A stretch of DNA of 64,000 nt from Candidatus Peregrinibacteria bacterium GW2011_GWF2_43_17 (GCA_000999315.1 LCFW01000005.1:25458-89457); one strand, 5' to 3'. Shown: positions 16,948 to 25,954, counted from the stretch's first letter. The notes: generated by a model from the sequence alone, not told the origin. Numbers and translations are program-made.

Positions 16948-17801
16948 GAAGATTTTTTTCTGAAAATAAATATATCATCAACCGTCCCTTTTTTCCTTGG
17001 TAGTTTTGTGGGAATGGGGTCGTTGCCAAACATAAGGATGTCAGAGTCACTTAACATCCATCCTGCCGCATCCGGATTCTTAGACACAAAAGCGGCATTT
17101 CTTTCTTGTTCTTGCTTTCTCGCAATTTCAATGATTTTTCTGTATTCGGCGAGAACATTCTCCTCCTTGCCGGTAACAGCTCTGACAATAAGAGCAGCCA
17201 TGAGATAATTGGCACCACCCCATGTAAAACGAGCACTCTTAAACTCTTCTTCCGTCGCAACTTCTTGCCAGCACTCTTCAAGATTTTCTCTGTCGGCGAC
17301 GTATTGGTGATCTCGTGTTGGGATGATAATACCAACAAATTCAAACTCCGTATCATCTCGAAACCCAGTCGCAGTCCCATGGTAATCATTACAAAGGACA
17401 TACCCACCCGGTTTTAAGTTCCGAACCAAGTCGGCTCCTCGAACAGAAGGATTAAGAATAATCGCAACATCTATAGGTTCATTTGGGCTAAATCTTATAG
17501 CGTCTTCGCAATGTGCTTCATAACCCGCTGTGCCCAGAGTAGCCATCGCTTTTTGGTCCAAGTCGACATAAACAACTCTGCTATTTGGGAAAGACATGCT
17601 TGGGCTCACGTTGTATGCGCAACAAGGGCTATAAACTACCCGGTAATCACCGGGGAACTCTTGTTGAAAAAGATTGTAACAAGCTACTAAATCTTTTGAC
17701 GAAGTCGGTTTTGGCGCTTCCAAATCACGTCGAGTCGGGATTTCGCTTTCATCCACGGCTCCCCAGCTACCGGGTTCAATAGGTGTATTCGGCGTTGCCA
17801 T
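16944..17801 (-). CDS. Hypothetical protein with a Rossmann/SAM-binding-like core
   Basis: A 285-residue protein. The segment YRVVYSPCCAYNVSPSMSFPNSRVVYVDLDQKAM, then HCEDAIRFSPNEPIDVAIILNP and LVRNLKPGGYVLCNDYHG, follows the strand order of class I methyltransferases. The glycine motif is degenerate (SPCCAYN in its place), so catalytic activity is doubtful. The C-terminal 100 residues are helical and basic with no clear family. It sits between mscS (2-bp gap) and nnrD (ATGA overlap). I can only call it methyltransferase-like. Confidence 0.6.
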   Translation of the reverse strand: MATPNTPIEPGSWGAVDESEIPTRRDLEAPKPTSSKDLVACYNLFQQEFPGDYRVVYSPCCAYNVSPSMSFPNSRVVYVDLDQKAMATLGTAGYEAHCEDAIRFSPNEPIDVAIILNPSVRGADLVRNLKPGGYVLCNDYHGTATGFRDDTEFEFVGIIIPTRDHQYVADRENLEECWQEVATEEEFKSARFTWGGANYLMAALIVRAVTGKEENVLAEYRKIIEIARKQEQERNAAFVSKNPDAAGWMLSDSDILMFGNDPIPTKLPRKKGTVDDIFIFRKKSS

Positions 17802-17803
17802 AT

Positions 17804-19123
17804 TTATTGTCTTGCTAGAAAATCTGCACCGACCGGGTCAGCGGGCCCTCTTGGCAGGACGGGCTCGCTACTTACAGGTATTGGTGCTTGTTGCGGCGTC
17901 GTAGTTGGAGCAGAAACTTGTTGTATTGTGACGGTAGCATCGACAGCAGGGGCTGGCGCAACGGTGGATTCTTGTGGCGCCACGACAACAGGTTGTTCTT
18001 GAGTAGGAGCGGTACCGGCTTCCGTAGCAGTCGCCGCCGCAGCCTTAGCCTGCTCTTCGGCTTTTTGTACTTGTTCTATGTATTCGAGATCTTCTTCATC
18101 CGTGTGAGAAGCATCACCTTCATGTTTATCTTTCACATCCGGGTTTTCGGAATCTTGTTTGGTTTGCGCTTCCTCGGCCTGGATCCTTTCCATTTGAAAT
18201 TGTTTCATGTCTTCCGCAGTCATGTTTTTAATCGGGAGAACAGCTTGCTCGTTACTCGGATCAAGAACCAAATTCATTGTGTTATAAGGCATGCCTATAC
18301 CGGCTTTAGAGAAGGCGTCATTTATTTGTTGTAAAACTTGCGATTTCACATTTAACCAAGAGTCTTTTGAGCTGACCCAAAATCTAACCTTGAAATCCAT
18401 CGAACTGTCACCGAAATCATCCATAATTACAGATGGGGCGGGTTTTTTAATAACTTTCGGATGAGCTTTCACTACTGCCAAAAGCACATTCATGGCTTTG
18501 GCGATATTGGTGCCATAATTAACACCGATCACAAGCTCGATTCTCCTGAATGGATTTGTTGTAAAACTTGTGACTTTATTGGTAAAAAGATCCGCATTCG
18601 GGACTATGATCCTTGTCCCGTCGATAGCTTGTAAAATTGTCGCTCTCGCCTGAATTTCTTTTACCTTTCCCATCGTCCCGTTCACTTCAATAAAATCTCC
18701 GATTGTGAACTGCCTGGATGCGAGTATCAAAACACCCGAAATAAAATTCATAATAATATCTTGCAAAGCAAAACCTACGCCGAAACCTACGGCGGCTATT
18801 ACGGCGGTAAGGTCGATTCCTCCGACCTTTAAGCCCACGGTCAAACCTATAATAAGAACTATTGCGTAAGTAGCCCTGCCGACCAAGATAAGCACATCTT
18901 CGTGCTCATCACCCATTTTATCGGCGACTCTGTCAACCGCAATTTTTTTTACCAGTTTTGCAAAATAAAAGGAAAAAAGCATCACAAGGATGGCCGCAAT
19001 CCAGTTGTCCAGTCTGCTGAATATAAAAGACATCATCGAAGTTATCGCGTTCGAGCTTTCGGATGTGGCATCGGTGGATGCCGCCGCATTCGCAATCGGG
19101 ATCAACAGAGAGAGTAAATACAT
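17804..19123 (-). CDS. MscS-family mechanosensitive channel
   Basis: A 439-residue small-conductance mechanosensitive channel. It has an N-terminal hydrophobic stretch, three membrane segments (about 37-57, 82-105, 110-135), and the conserved pore-lining/beta-domain sequence AVGFGVGFALQDIIMNFISGVLILASRQFTIGDF, followed by IIVPNADLFTNKVTSF. From about residue 300 the tail is low-complexity, rich in Glu, Ala, Gln, Pro and Thr, and probably disordered. Such channels release solutes on hypo-osmotic shock. It heads a leftward operon with a methyltransferase-like gene and nnrD, under a TTGCTA-17-TATAAT promoter. Confidence 0.88.
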   Translation of the reverse strand: MYLLSLLIPIANAAASTDATSESSNAITSMMSFIFSRLDNWIAAILVMLFSFYFAKLVKKIAVDRVADKMGDEHEDVLILVGRATYAIVLIIGLTVGLKVGGIDLTAVIAAVGFGVGFALQDIIMNFISGVLILASRQFTIGDFIEVNGTMGKVKEIQARATILQAIDGTRIIVPNADLFTNKVTSFTTNPFRRIELVIGVNYGTNIAKAMNVLLAVVKAHPKVIKKPAPSVIMDDFGDSSMDFKVRFWVSSKDSWLNVKSQVLQQINDAFSKAGIGMPYNTMNLVLDPSNEQAVLPIKNMTAEDMKQFQMERIQAEEAQTKQDSENPDVKDKHEGDASHTDEEDLEYIEQVQKAEEQAKAAAATATEAGTAPTQEQPVVVAPQESTVAPAPAVDATVTIQQVSAPTTTPQQAPIPVSSEPVLPRGPADPVGADFLARQ

Positions 19124-19149
19124 ATAATTCGTTTTATTTTTATCTCTGA

Positions 19150-19178
19150 ATTATACCAGTTTCTCGCAAGGTTAGCAA
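19150..19178 (-). promoter_or_regulatory. Promoter of the mscS operon
   Basis: On the minus strand TTGCTA (19178-19173), 17-bp spacer, TATAAT (19155-19150), 27 bp upstream of the start at 19123. Confidence 0.55.
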
Positions 19179-19205
19179 TATCTAATAATGGCGATTTAAT
19201 AGGTT

Positions 19206-19214
19206 TGCTATAGT
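19206..19214 (+). promoter_or_regulatory. Extended -10 upstream of the SPFH gene
   Basis: TGC followed by TATAGT (19209-19214) is an extended -10 motif; no convincing -35 is visible. The ATG at 19246 follows 31 bp later. Confidence 0.4.
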
Positions 19215-19245
19215 ATAAAGACAACTATTCTTAACCCCCCAAATC

Positions 19246-20010
19246 ATGGCAGGCGCATTCGTAGCGATGATAGTCACCTTGGGCATACCTTTGGTGATTT
19301 TGCTCGCAATATTGATAAAACAAATCAACGAATATGAAAGAGGCGTGATTTTCACACTTGGTAAATATTCGTCCACGAGACTTCCCGGTTGGAGCATCGT
19401 AATCCCGGTTTTTCAATCCATGAGGAAGGTTGATATTCGTATAAAAGCCGTAGACGTTCCAAACCAAGAAGCGATTACAAAAGACAACATCGCGGTCCAA
19501 ATCAACGCAGTTATTTATTATAAAGTCGTAGATGCCGGCAAAGCCGTTATACAGGTTGAAAATTTTTATTATGCGACGAGCCAATTCGCTCAAACGACGA
19601 TGAGAAATATCGTCGGCGAAGTTACGCTTGATCAATTATTGCAAAGCAGGGAGGAAATTTCAGAAAAAATTCAAAACTTGGTGGATAAAGTCACTTCTCA
19701 ATGGGGTATCCAAATCGAAAACGTTGAACTGAAAGACATCGTTCTCCCGGACAACATGAAAAGAACGATCGCAAAACAAGCGGAGGCCGAAAGAGAAAGA
19801 AGAGCGGTAGTCATCCAATCCGAAGGAGAGGTCCAAGCCGCAGACAATCTGTCAAAAGCCGCAAAAATACTTTCAGGGACGCCCGGCGCTTTACATCTAA
19901 GAACACTACATTCGATTAACGATCTGTCTTCCGATGAATCCAATACGACAGTCTGGATGCTCCCGATAGAAGTACTCGAAGCATTCAAAAGCATAGCGAC
20001 TAAAAAATGA
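19246..20010 (+). CDS. SPFH/band 7 (stomatin-slipin) membrane protein
   Basis: A 254-residue slipin-type protein. Residues about 3-24 are a membrane anchor, followed by the band 7 core INEYERGVIFTLGKYSSTRLPGWSIVIPV, the VDVPNQEAITKDN strand and the coiled region AKQAEAERERRAVVIQSEGE. Slipins form ring-like oligomers that scaffold membrane proteins; some partner with an NfeD protease, but no nfeD is next to it. The gene overlaps aroE by ATGA, so the two are co-translated even though I see no functional link. Confidence 0.88.
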   Translation: MAGAFVAMIVTLGIPLVILLAILIKQINEYERGVIFTLGKYSSTRLPGWSIVIPVFQSMRKVDIRIKAVDVPNQEAITKDNIAVQINAVIYYKVVDAGKAVIQVENFYYATSQFAQTTMRNIVGEVTLDQLLQSREEISEKIQNLVDKVTSQWGIQIENVELKDIVLPDNMKRTIAKQAEAERERRAVVIQSEGEVQAADNLSKAAKILSGTPGALHLRTLHSINDLSSDESNTTVWMLPIEVLEAFKSIATKK

Positions 20011-20792
20011 TAAAAACATACGGCATAGTGGCGTACCCGGCATCCCATTCTCTTTCTCCGGAGATGCACAACGCGGCATTCAAAGCGCTTAAAATCGGCG
20101 CCAAGTACCGCGTCTTCGACGTAAAACCCGAAAACTTTGGCGACTTAATCAAAGATCTTCATAAGAATAAAATCGAAGGACTGAACGTCTCGATGCCTTA
20201 CAAGGAGGAGGTTATACAATATTTGGATGGCATTGATCCAACTGCAAAAAAAATAGGAGCGGTTAATTGCATATATAAAAAAGGTAAAAAATATTACGGC
20301 GCAAATTACGACTGGAAAGGGATAGTGGAACCTCTCAAGAAAATCACAAAACTGAAAGGTAAAAAAGTCCTTCTGCTCGGCGCCGGCGGCGCCGCCAAAG
20401 CGGCATGTTTCGGCTTGAAAAAAGAAGGCGCCAATGTATTTATTCTCAATAGAACTTTCGCAACCGCAAAAGAACTTGCCAGAAAATACGGCTTCAAAGC
20501 CACCGAAACCGCCGACTCAATGCCCGATATCGTAATTAATTGCACATCCGTCGGCTTCGAAAACCCCGAAGAGTCACCAATCAATCCGGAAGTGTTCAAA
20601 GACGCGGGTGTAGTCCTGGACATCATTTACGGGCACGAAACAAAGTTCGTTTCAGACGCAAAAGCCGCCGGGGTTAAGTTTATCATAACAGGAGAAGAGG
20701 TTCTCCTGCATCAAGGATACGCAACTTTTAAAAAATGGACCGGGTCAAAAGCACCAAGAGAAATCATGAAGAAATCCATAAGGAATTTTTGA
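20007..20792 (+). CDS. aroE: Shikimate dehydrogenase
   Basis: A 261-residue shikimate dehydrogenase, which reduces 3-dehydroshikimate to shikimate with NADPH. It has the substrate-binding SLSPEMHN at 15-22, NVSMPYKE with the catalytic Lys66, NYDWKG with the partner Asp (the usual NTD is NYD here), and the nucleotide-binding GAGGAAKA. Length is normal. No other shikimate gene is in the window. Its TGA stop lies inside the left arm of an 18-bp inverted repeat shared with the convergent membrane-protein gene. Confidence 0.88.
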   Translation: MIKTYGIVAYPASHSLSPEMHNAAFKALKIGAKYRVFDVKPENFGDLIKDLHKNKIEGLNVSMPYKEEVIQYLDGIDPTAKKIGAVNCIYKKGKKYYGANYDWKGIVEPLKKITKLKGKKVLLLGAGGAAKAACFGLKKEGANVFILNRTFATAKELARKYGFKATETADSMPDIVINCTSVGFENPEESPINPEVFKDAGVVLDIIYGHETKFVSDAKAAGVKFIITGEEVLLHQGYATFKKWTGSKAPREIMKKSIRNF

Positions 20793-20918
20793 AAAACATT
20801 TGCGAAAACACCTGCAACGATCATCGATTCTCGAGGTCGTACCTGGCTGCCGACAGGCAGGCATGCTAGATCGAGAGAATCAGGAAGTGAAGCCGTTTGA
20901 GCAAATGTTTTTCAAAAA
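20786..20918. repeat. Nested inverted-repeat element between convergent genes
   Basis: Perfect 18-bp arms at 20786-20803 and 20901-20918 begin TTTTTGAAAAAC. Inside lies a second, imperfect pair (GATTCTCGA at 20826-20834 and TCGAGAGAATC at 20871-20881), then a small CTGCC/GGCAG palindrome near 20850. Each outer arm holds a TGA stop codon at the same relative position, one for aroE and one for the opposite gene. It may act as a bidirectional terminator, a palindromic element, or both. Confidence 0.6.
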
Positions 20919-21697
20919 AACTCCCCACCCTTCACATCCTTTTTCACCGACAAAACATCTTTCCTCGTAATCTCCTCTTCTTGTCCGACCTCTTCGTCAC
21001 GCCCGTATTTTATATATTTGCTCAAGAAATCTATCCCGTAAGCGTCATAAACGAATCTGTAACCCATTCCGACGAGTCCGTTCATAAGTCCGAGCATCAT
21101 CCAAATAACCGGCAAAGCCGCAAATAAAAGAATCGAAGTATTTTGACCTGCCATAATATACAACGCGAAATTTATAGCACTCGCGAAAATCAACCCAAAG
21201 ACCGTACTGTAAACGCCAAGCAAGGCATATTTCGCATCGGACAAAATTTCCAAAATCAGAGAGCTGGCGATTATGCTTACCAAAATTTGCAAAGCAGCGA
21301 CATAAGCCATCATCTCAACGCTCACGCCCGAAACTATTATATAAACCGGTGCCATTAAGATTAAGATGGCAAGATTTATCGCGAAAACCTGATATAAAGT
21401 CGAAAACAAAGATTTGTATTTGCCTTTATCCGTGAGTCCGATCAAAAGACAACTTATCGTATTCGATAAACACGAACTCAAAAAAGTCACGGCCATAAAC
21501 ACGAAAACCACAAGAGGGTTCAACGTCCCACCTCCATCTTCACTCGCGAATCCGGAAAAAATACTCGCTCCCAAAAGTACTGATATCAGAAGCACCATCG
21601 TGCCCATAACCCCACCTCCAAGTCCGCAAACAGCCCTAAGTCCCAACATCAAAAGAGTGACCTTTCGTGGTCCCAAAATTGTTTGTGTATCAGCCAT
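20912..21697 (-). CDS. Hypothetical polytopic membrane protein
   Basis: A 261-residue protein with about six membrane helices and a charged C-terminal tail (GRDEEVGQEEEITRKDV). The arrangement recalls Yip1-like integral membrane proteins, but I cannot confirm a family. It starts 4 bp after the lspA stop, so the two form a leftward operon. The stop codon is in the right arm of the inverted repeat shared with aroE. Confidence 0.6.
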   Translation of the reverse strand: MADTQTILGPRKVTLLMLGLRAVCGLGGGVMGTMVLLISVLLGASIFSGFASEDGGGTLNPLVVFVFMAVTFLSSCLSNTISCLLIGLTDKGKYKSLFSTLYQVFAINLAILILMAPVYIIVSGVSVEMMAYVAALQILVSIIASSLILEILSDAKYALLGVYSTVFGLIFASAINFALYIMAGQNTSILLFAALPVIWMMLGLMNGLVGMGYRFVYDAYGIDFLSKYIKYGRDEEVGQEEEITRKDVLSVKKDVKGGEFF

Positions 21698-21701
21698 AAT
21701 G

Positions 21702-22163
21702 TTATTTTTTATTTTTACCGAGAACTATTTTATCAAAAAAAATCAAAAGAGCTAATGCTCCGCAAAATATGGCGCTGTCCGCGATGTTAAAAGATGGCCA
21801 CTTCCACACGGAAATAAAATCCCTCACGTATCCGTAAACAATCCTGTCGTACAGGTTGCCGAGCGCTCCTCCCAATATCAAACCGGCTACAACCAACCCG
21901 AAACTTTTATTCAAATCAAAATTTCTAAAAACGAAATACGTAAATCCGACGATTAAGATCGAAGTCAGAAAAACAGACGCCAAAACGGGTACGGGTAAAC
22001 TGAATGCGATCCCGACATTTTCGCCATAATAAAATCCGAAAAAATTATTGATGAAAGCGACGTTTATTCCATAAGTGAATTTTTTTACAAAAAAATCCAA
22101 AACGAAAACACAGATCGATACGGCCAACATCAGATACAAGCTTTTTAAAATGGACTTTTGCAT
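21702..22163 (-). CDS. lspA: Lipoprotein signal peptidase (signal peptidase II)
   Basis: A 153-residue aspartic membrane protease that cleaves prolipoprotein signal peptides after lipid attachment. Four membrane segments are visible. The two catalytic motifs are present: GGALGNLYDRIVYGYVRDFI with Asp115 and FNIADSAI with Asp129. Length is normal for the family. It is the first gene of a two-gene leftward operon. No lgt is in the window. Confidence 0.93.
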   Translation of the reverse strand: MQKSILKSLYLMLAVSICVFVLDFFVKKFTYGINVAFINNFFGFYYGENVGIAFSLPVPVLASVFLTSILIVGFTYFVFRNFDLNKSFGLVVAGLILGGALGNLYDRIVYGYVRDFISVWKWPSFNIADSAIFCGALALLIFFDKIVLGKNKK

Positions 22164-22224
22164 ACAGCCATTCTACCCCTTCGGTGCAAAAACGAGTATG
22201 TTGTATAATTTAACAGATTAGAGG

Positions 22225-22242
22225 GGCCGTCCCGGGACGGCC
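22225..22242. repeat. GC-rich palindrome with flanking CAGATTAG repeats (copy 1)
   Basis: A perfect 18-bp palindrome GGCCGTCCCGGGACGGCC. The 8-mer CAGATTAG occurs shortly before (22214-22221) and after (22247-22254). A related palindrome followed by CAGATTAG is at 29241-29267. Confidence 0.55.
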
Positions 22243-22296
22243 TAGTCAGATTAGAGTTGACCAGTCCGCCAAAAACGTTTTTATATGTCAAGCATG

Positions 22297-22325
22297 TTGC
22301 AAGACGTCCGCGAAAATGTTATAAT
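22297..22325 (+). promoter_or_regulatory. Sigma70-type promoter
   Basis: TTGCAA (22297-22302), 17-bp spacer, TATAAT (22320-22325), 22 bp before the ATG at 22347. The sequence around the -10 (TATAATATAAAGAT) recurs at 36693. Confidence 0.65.
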
Positions 22326-22346
22326 ATAAAGATTAAAAAAACAAAA

Positions 22347-23030
22347 ATGTTCAAACCAAACAGATTAGTCTGGAAGGAAAAAGCCGCCTCGAAAGGTTTA
22401 AACAATCTTACATTAGCGCAAGAGGCGAGTGCGGAGTCGAGCAAACGATGGGCTAGGATCTTGGGCAGATTTACAAAAAAACTTAGCGATGGAGCGGATA
22501 GAGCGGCGATAGGGTCGGTAGAGGTTGCCGGCAGAACCGCATACGAAATCATTAGGCATACAACCCAAACGGCAAGGGGACTTGTCAGAAACACGCTCGC
22601 CCCATTGACGGTTTTGGATAGCGATAAAACATTTTGGGCGAAAACATGGGACGCCTTGAAAGAGGTCCCGTATTCCGTTGTTGGAAGAAATTTGGGGAAT
22701 ATTGGATACGGTCTCGCCGGCATAGGAGGATCGTTGCTCGGGGTCGGATTTGATAAAGAAAAGAAGCTCCCGACGATACGAAGAAGCGTTGGGCTTGCGG
22801 GCTTGGGATGGAAACTGCTTGGCGGCTCGAAAGATGTTGCCACTTCTTTATATGGAGCTGATGCCATAAACGCACATACCGAAGCCGCCGAAGATGATGC
22901 CGATATGCATGAAACGATAGGAGCGAGAGTTATCATGTTCCCGGGACACTTCAGGGCAAAAGATGCGGAAGGCGCCAAAAAAACCGCCGCCACCACCCCG
23001 AAGAAAAAAGAAGAAAAAAAGGCAGCATAA
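22347..23030 (+). CDS. Hypothetical basic protein with central hydrophobic stretch
   Basis: A 227-residue protein from the ATG at 22347, positioned just after a strong promoter; the longer frame from 22257 would start upstream of that promoter and is rejected. The protein is basic, with an alanine- and glycine-rich middle (NIGYGLAGIGGSLLGVGF) that may associate with membranes, and a C-terminal tail ending in a Lys/Glu/Ala run. I do not recognise the family. It precedes ftsW and murG in the same direction with a 45-bp gap. Confidence 0.6.
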   Translation: MFKPNRLVWKEKAASKGLNNLTLAQEASAESSKRWARILGRFTKKLSDGADRAAIGSVEVAGRTAYEIIRHTTQTARGLVRNTLAPLTVLDSDKTFWAKTWDALKEVPYSVVGRNLGNIGYGLAGIGGSLLGVGFDKEKKLPTIRRSVGLAGLGWKLLGGSKDVATSLYGADAINAHTEAAEDDADMHETIGARVIMFPGHFRAKDAEGAKKTAATTPKKKEEKKAA

Positions 23031-23056
23031 TTAAATCTTGCCCCATCCCTTCTCGC

Positions 23057-23070
23057 TGTGTACTGTGTAC
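23057..23070. repeat. Heptamer repeat (locus F)
   Basis: Two adjacent copies of tgtgtac lie 5 bp before the ftsW/rodA ATG. No Shine-Dalgarno sequence is visible in this spacer. Confidence 0.45.
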
Positions 23071-23075
23071 TCATC

Positions 23076-24305
23076 ATGCGAAAAGGTTACGAACAAGTCG
23101 ACCATCTTCTTCTTATAACGGTTTTCGCCTTGCTGGTTGTAGGGATAATAATGATCACGAGCATCGGGGTCCCGAAATCCATTCAATTATCGGCTCCGGA
23201 CGTGCTTTACCCGAACTGCAGTGATTCCGCTGTTGACTGTTATTTGGTTTTGAAAAAACATTTGATAAGAGTCGCGATAGGGGTGATTGCTTTTTTGGCG
23301 GCATTGAAAATCAATTACAGATTTTGGGACAAAGTGGCCACGGCGATATTCTTGGGATCGATAGGACTTCTCATAGCGGTATTCATCTTCGGATCCGCAA
23401 ATAATACGATAGCTCAAAGTTGGATAAATGTCGGGATACCGTTTTTGAACTCGATTCAGCCATCCGAAGTGGCGAAATTCGGGCTGGTCGTATATCTGGC
23501 GGTTTGGATAACTCGGCGGATGGAAAAACGCGACGGGCTGGATGACTGGAAGCAAGGATTTTTTTCTTTCGCGATAATTTCCGGGCTGATATTGCTACCT
23601 GTTATGGCGCAACCGGACCTGGGTTCAAGTTTGGTATTGGCGACGATAGCGGGAGGGATGTATTTCGTGGGAGGAGCTCCGATAAAACAGATACTTGCGG
23701 GCATCGGCATAGCGGCATTTTTTTCATTGATAGCGATGATTAGCGTTGATTATATAAATGAAAGATTCATGGGATTTATCGCGCCCGGGGATCATTGCGA
23801 AGAAAGTTATTGTTGGCAGGCGGAACAATCGAGAATAGCTATCGGTAGCGGTGGATTGTGGGGCAAAGGATTGACGCAAGGAATACAAAAATCTTACTGG
23901 CTTCCGCAGGCATCCGATGATTTTATTTTCGCGGCTTCGGCGGAAGAATTGGGATTTTTTAGGATTATTTTTGTGCTTATCGGATACGCGATTATCGGAT
24001 ATAGAGGGTTCCAAATTTCGGCACACGCTCCGACAAAATTCGCTTCGCTTCTGGCGGCGGGCATGACAATATGGATAACGGCACAAGCGTTTTTAAATAT
24101 CATGGTAAACACTTCACTCTTTCCGATTACCGGCATCACCCTCCCATTTATCAGTTATGGAGGCTCTTCGATGCTAACTTCGATGCTTGCAATCGGTGTA
24201 CTTTTAAATATATCAAAATATACGACAAACCATGCGTATACTACTAACGGGAGGCGGCACAGCGGGGCACATCATCCCCAATATCGCCGTTTCGGAAGAG
24301 CTTAA
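23076..24305 (+). CDS. FtsW/RodA-type SEDS peptidoglycan polymerase
   Basis: A 409-residue SEDS protein from the ATG at 23076 (the GTG at 23058 lies in the heptamer repeat). About ten membrane segments are visible, with the family landmarks WINVG, QPSEVAKFGLVVYLA, QPDLGSS, and the C-terminal PFISYGGSSML. These glycosyltransferases polymerise lipid II at the septum (FtsW) or sidewall (RodA). Position before murG favours FtsW, but the two cannot be told apart safely here. The last 74 bp overlap murG in another frame, giving a hydrophilic tail after NISKYT. No partner PBP gene is in the window. Confidence 0.87.
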   Translation: MRKGYEQVDHLLLITVFALLVVGIIMITSIGVPKSIQLSAPDVLYPNCSDSAVDCYLVLKKHLIRVAIGVIAFLAALKINYRFWDKVATAIFLGSIGLLIAVFIFGSANNTIAQSWINVGIPFLNSIQPSEVAKFGLVVYLAVWITRRMEKRDGLDDWKQGFFSFAIISGLILLPVMAQPDLGSSLVLATIAGGMYFVGGAPIKQILAGIGIAAFFSLIAMISVDYINERFMGFIAPGDHCEESYCWQAEQSRIAIGSGGLWGKGLTQGIQKSYWLPQASDDFIFAASAEELGFFRIIFVLIGYAIIGYRGFQISAHAPTKFASLLAAGMTIWITAQAFLNIMVNTSLFPITGITLPFISYGGSSMLTSMLAIGVLLNISKYTTNHAYTTNGRRHSGAHHPQYRRFGRA

Positions 24306-25314
24306 AAAACATTCGCACGATCTCGAGCTTCTTTACATAGGTTCGAAAAACGAACTGGATAAAGAAATCGTCGAGAGTGCCGGCATAAAATTCAAATCCA
24401 TACATGCCGGTAAATTAAGGCGTTACTTTTCGTTTGAAAATTTTGTCGATATGTTCAAGGTGCCGATGGGATTTTTTGAATCTTTTAAAATAATTAAAAA
24501 ATTCAACCCGGATATAATCTTCTCAAAAGGCGGCTACGTCGCAGTCCCTGTTGTTTTAGCCGGCAAACTTTTAAAAAAGAAAATAATCATACACGAATCG
24601 GACGCCAACTTCGGCTTGGCATCAAGAATCACGGGCCTCTTCGCAAACAAAATCTTAACCTCTTACGAAGAAACCGGATGCAAAAACAAAAAAGTGCAAT
24701 TCGTAGGTTGCCCGATCCGTCCGGAAGTTATCAAGGGCGCAAAAGAAGAAGGTTACAAGATAACAGGTTTCCATCACGGCAAGCCGACAATTTTGGTTAT
24801 GGGCGGAAGCCTCGGGGCAATGAAAATCAACACGGTTGTTTGGTCCGCGCTATCTCAACTCATTCCTCATTACCAAATCGTTCACATATGCGGCAAAGGC
24901 AAAAGCGCAAAGGTTTTCTCGGACTTTCTCCTGGAGAAATTAAAAGACCACTACGTCGAATATGAATATGTTGATAAAGAATTAAAACACTTTTACGCAA
25001 TCGCCGACATCATAATCAGCCGTGCCGGTGCAAACAGTTTGGCGGAAATAGAAACCACGGGCGCGCCGACAATAATCGTTCCGCTCCCGGGCAAATATTC
25101 TCGCGGCGACCAACTCGAAAACGCGAAAGCTTTCAGAAACAAGGACAAGCGCAGATACAAAATCATCAAAAACGAAAAACTCACATCAAGGCTTCTTGTC
25201 GAAACTATCAACGAACTTACAAAAGAAAAAAAACGACCGGTTTATAAAGAGTTGTTCTTGGAACCGACAAGAAAAATAGCGACAACGATCAAATCGTTGG
25301 CGACTACTGCCTGA
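24232..25314 (+). CDS. murG: MurG, UDP-GlcNAc:undecaprenyl-PP-MurNAc-pentapeptide transferase
   Basis: A 360-residue GT28 enzyme that converts lipid I to lipid II at the inner face of the membrane. It begins MRILLTGGGTAGHIIPNIAV, the first glycine-rich loop. FSKGGYVAVPVVLAG, the second loop MGGSLGAMKIN, and the donor-site SRAGANSLAEI and GDQLENA follow. It overlaps the 3' end of ftsW/rodA by 74 bp, so the two are translationally linked, and it ends 11 bp inside the convergent gene. Confidence 0.93.
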   Translation: MRILLTGGGTAGHIIPNIAVSEELKKHSHDLELLYIGSKNELDKEIVESAGIKFKSIHAGKLRRYFSFENFVDMFKVPMGFFESFKIIKKFNPDIIFSKGGYVAVPVVLAGKLLKKKIIIHESDANFGLASRITGLFANKILTSYEETGCKNKKVQFVGCPIRPEVIKGAKEEGYKITGFHHGKPTILVMGGSLGAMKINTVVWSALSQLIPHYQIVHICGKGKSAKVFSDFLLEKLKDHYVEYEYVDKELKHFYAIADIIISRAGANSLAEIETTGAPTIIVPLPGKYSRGDQLENAKAFRNKDKRRYKIIKNEKLTSRLLVETINELTKEKKRPVYKELFLEPTRKIATTIKSLATTA

Positions 25315-25954
25315 CCTCAATTTGTTTTAAAACATCACCGGAGAGCGTAATACCTTTATTGCGAAAGAAATCATTTATTACGGAATTTATCCTGTCTATA
25401 GTGGCACTGATTCTTTCTAGATTATCAGAATCGTTCTCAATGTTTCCAAGAGCCGCTCCTATCATTGCTTCGGTATATTTTTTAAATTCGGGATCGCCGA
25501 TACCGTTAACAACGTCTTCGTTTACAAAAAACATTCTGGGTATGTTATAAATACCGAGTATCCTTTCCGCCTGGCCCCATTCTGCCGAATGGGCATGAAT
25601 CTGCGCATACTCGTCTTGGTTTATAAATTGGTTATTGGAAAGTTTTTCAAGAAGGGCGGGAGGCATTGTGTCTTTAACAAAAATTGTCGAAAGATCCTTC
25701 CCATAACCCCCCGGCCACTCGATATGCTGATTGCCCATATAAAAAAGTTTTTTTTCTTTTTTAGCCTGATCCCACATTAATAACTTTTTCATTAGTGCGT
25801 TCTTATACATTGGGAAGCTTACTGTCGGAGAACTTCTCGCTTGGTTCAGTAAATCTTTCAACTCAATTAATCTGGACTCAAAAGATCTCTCAGCTTGTTC
25901 GCCGGTTTTTTCCCGATCTGACTGAGGAGATTCGACTGACGCCGATTGAGACAT
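25304..25954 (-). CDS. Hypothetical soluble protein
   Basis: A 216-residue, mostly helical protein without membrane segments or signal peptide. I recognise no motif. It overlaps the end of murG by 11 bp from the other strand. Its first 30 residues are polar and probably disordered. It stands alone. Confidence 0.6.
   Translation of the reverse strand: MSQSASVESPQSDREKTGEQAERSFESRLIELKDLLNQARSSPTVSFPMYKNALMKKLLMWDQAKKEKKLFYMGNQHIEWPGGYGKDLSTIFVKDTMPPALLEKLSNNQFINQDEYAQIHAHSAEWGQAERILGIYNIPRMFFVNEDVVNGIGDPEFKKYTEAMIGAALGNIENDSDNLERISATIDRINSVINDFFRNKGITLSGDVLKQIEVRQ

Noticed and set aside
22319..23077. 252-residue open frame on the minus strand opposite the hypothetical gene at 22347
   Set aside because: It mirrors the plus-strand gene in composition, has low-complexity Phe/Ser/Pro content, and lacks a start signal. 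The plus-strand gene has a strong promoter directly upstream.
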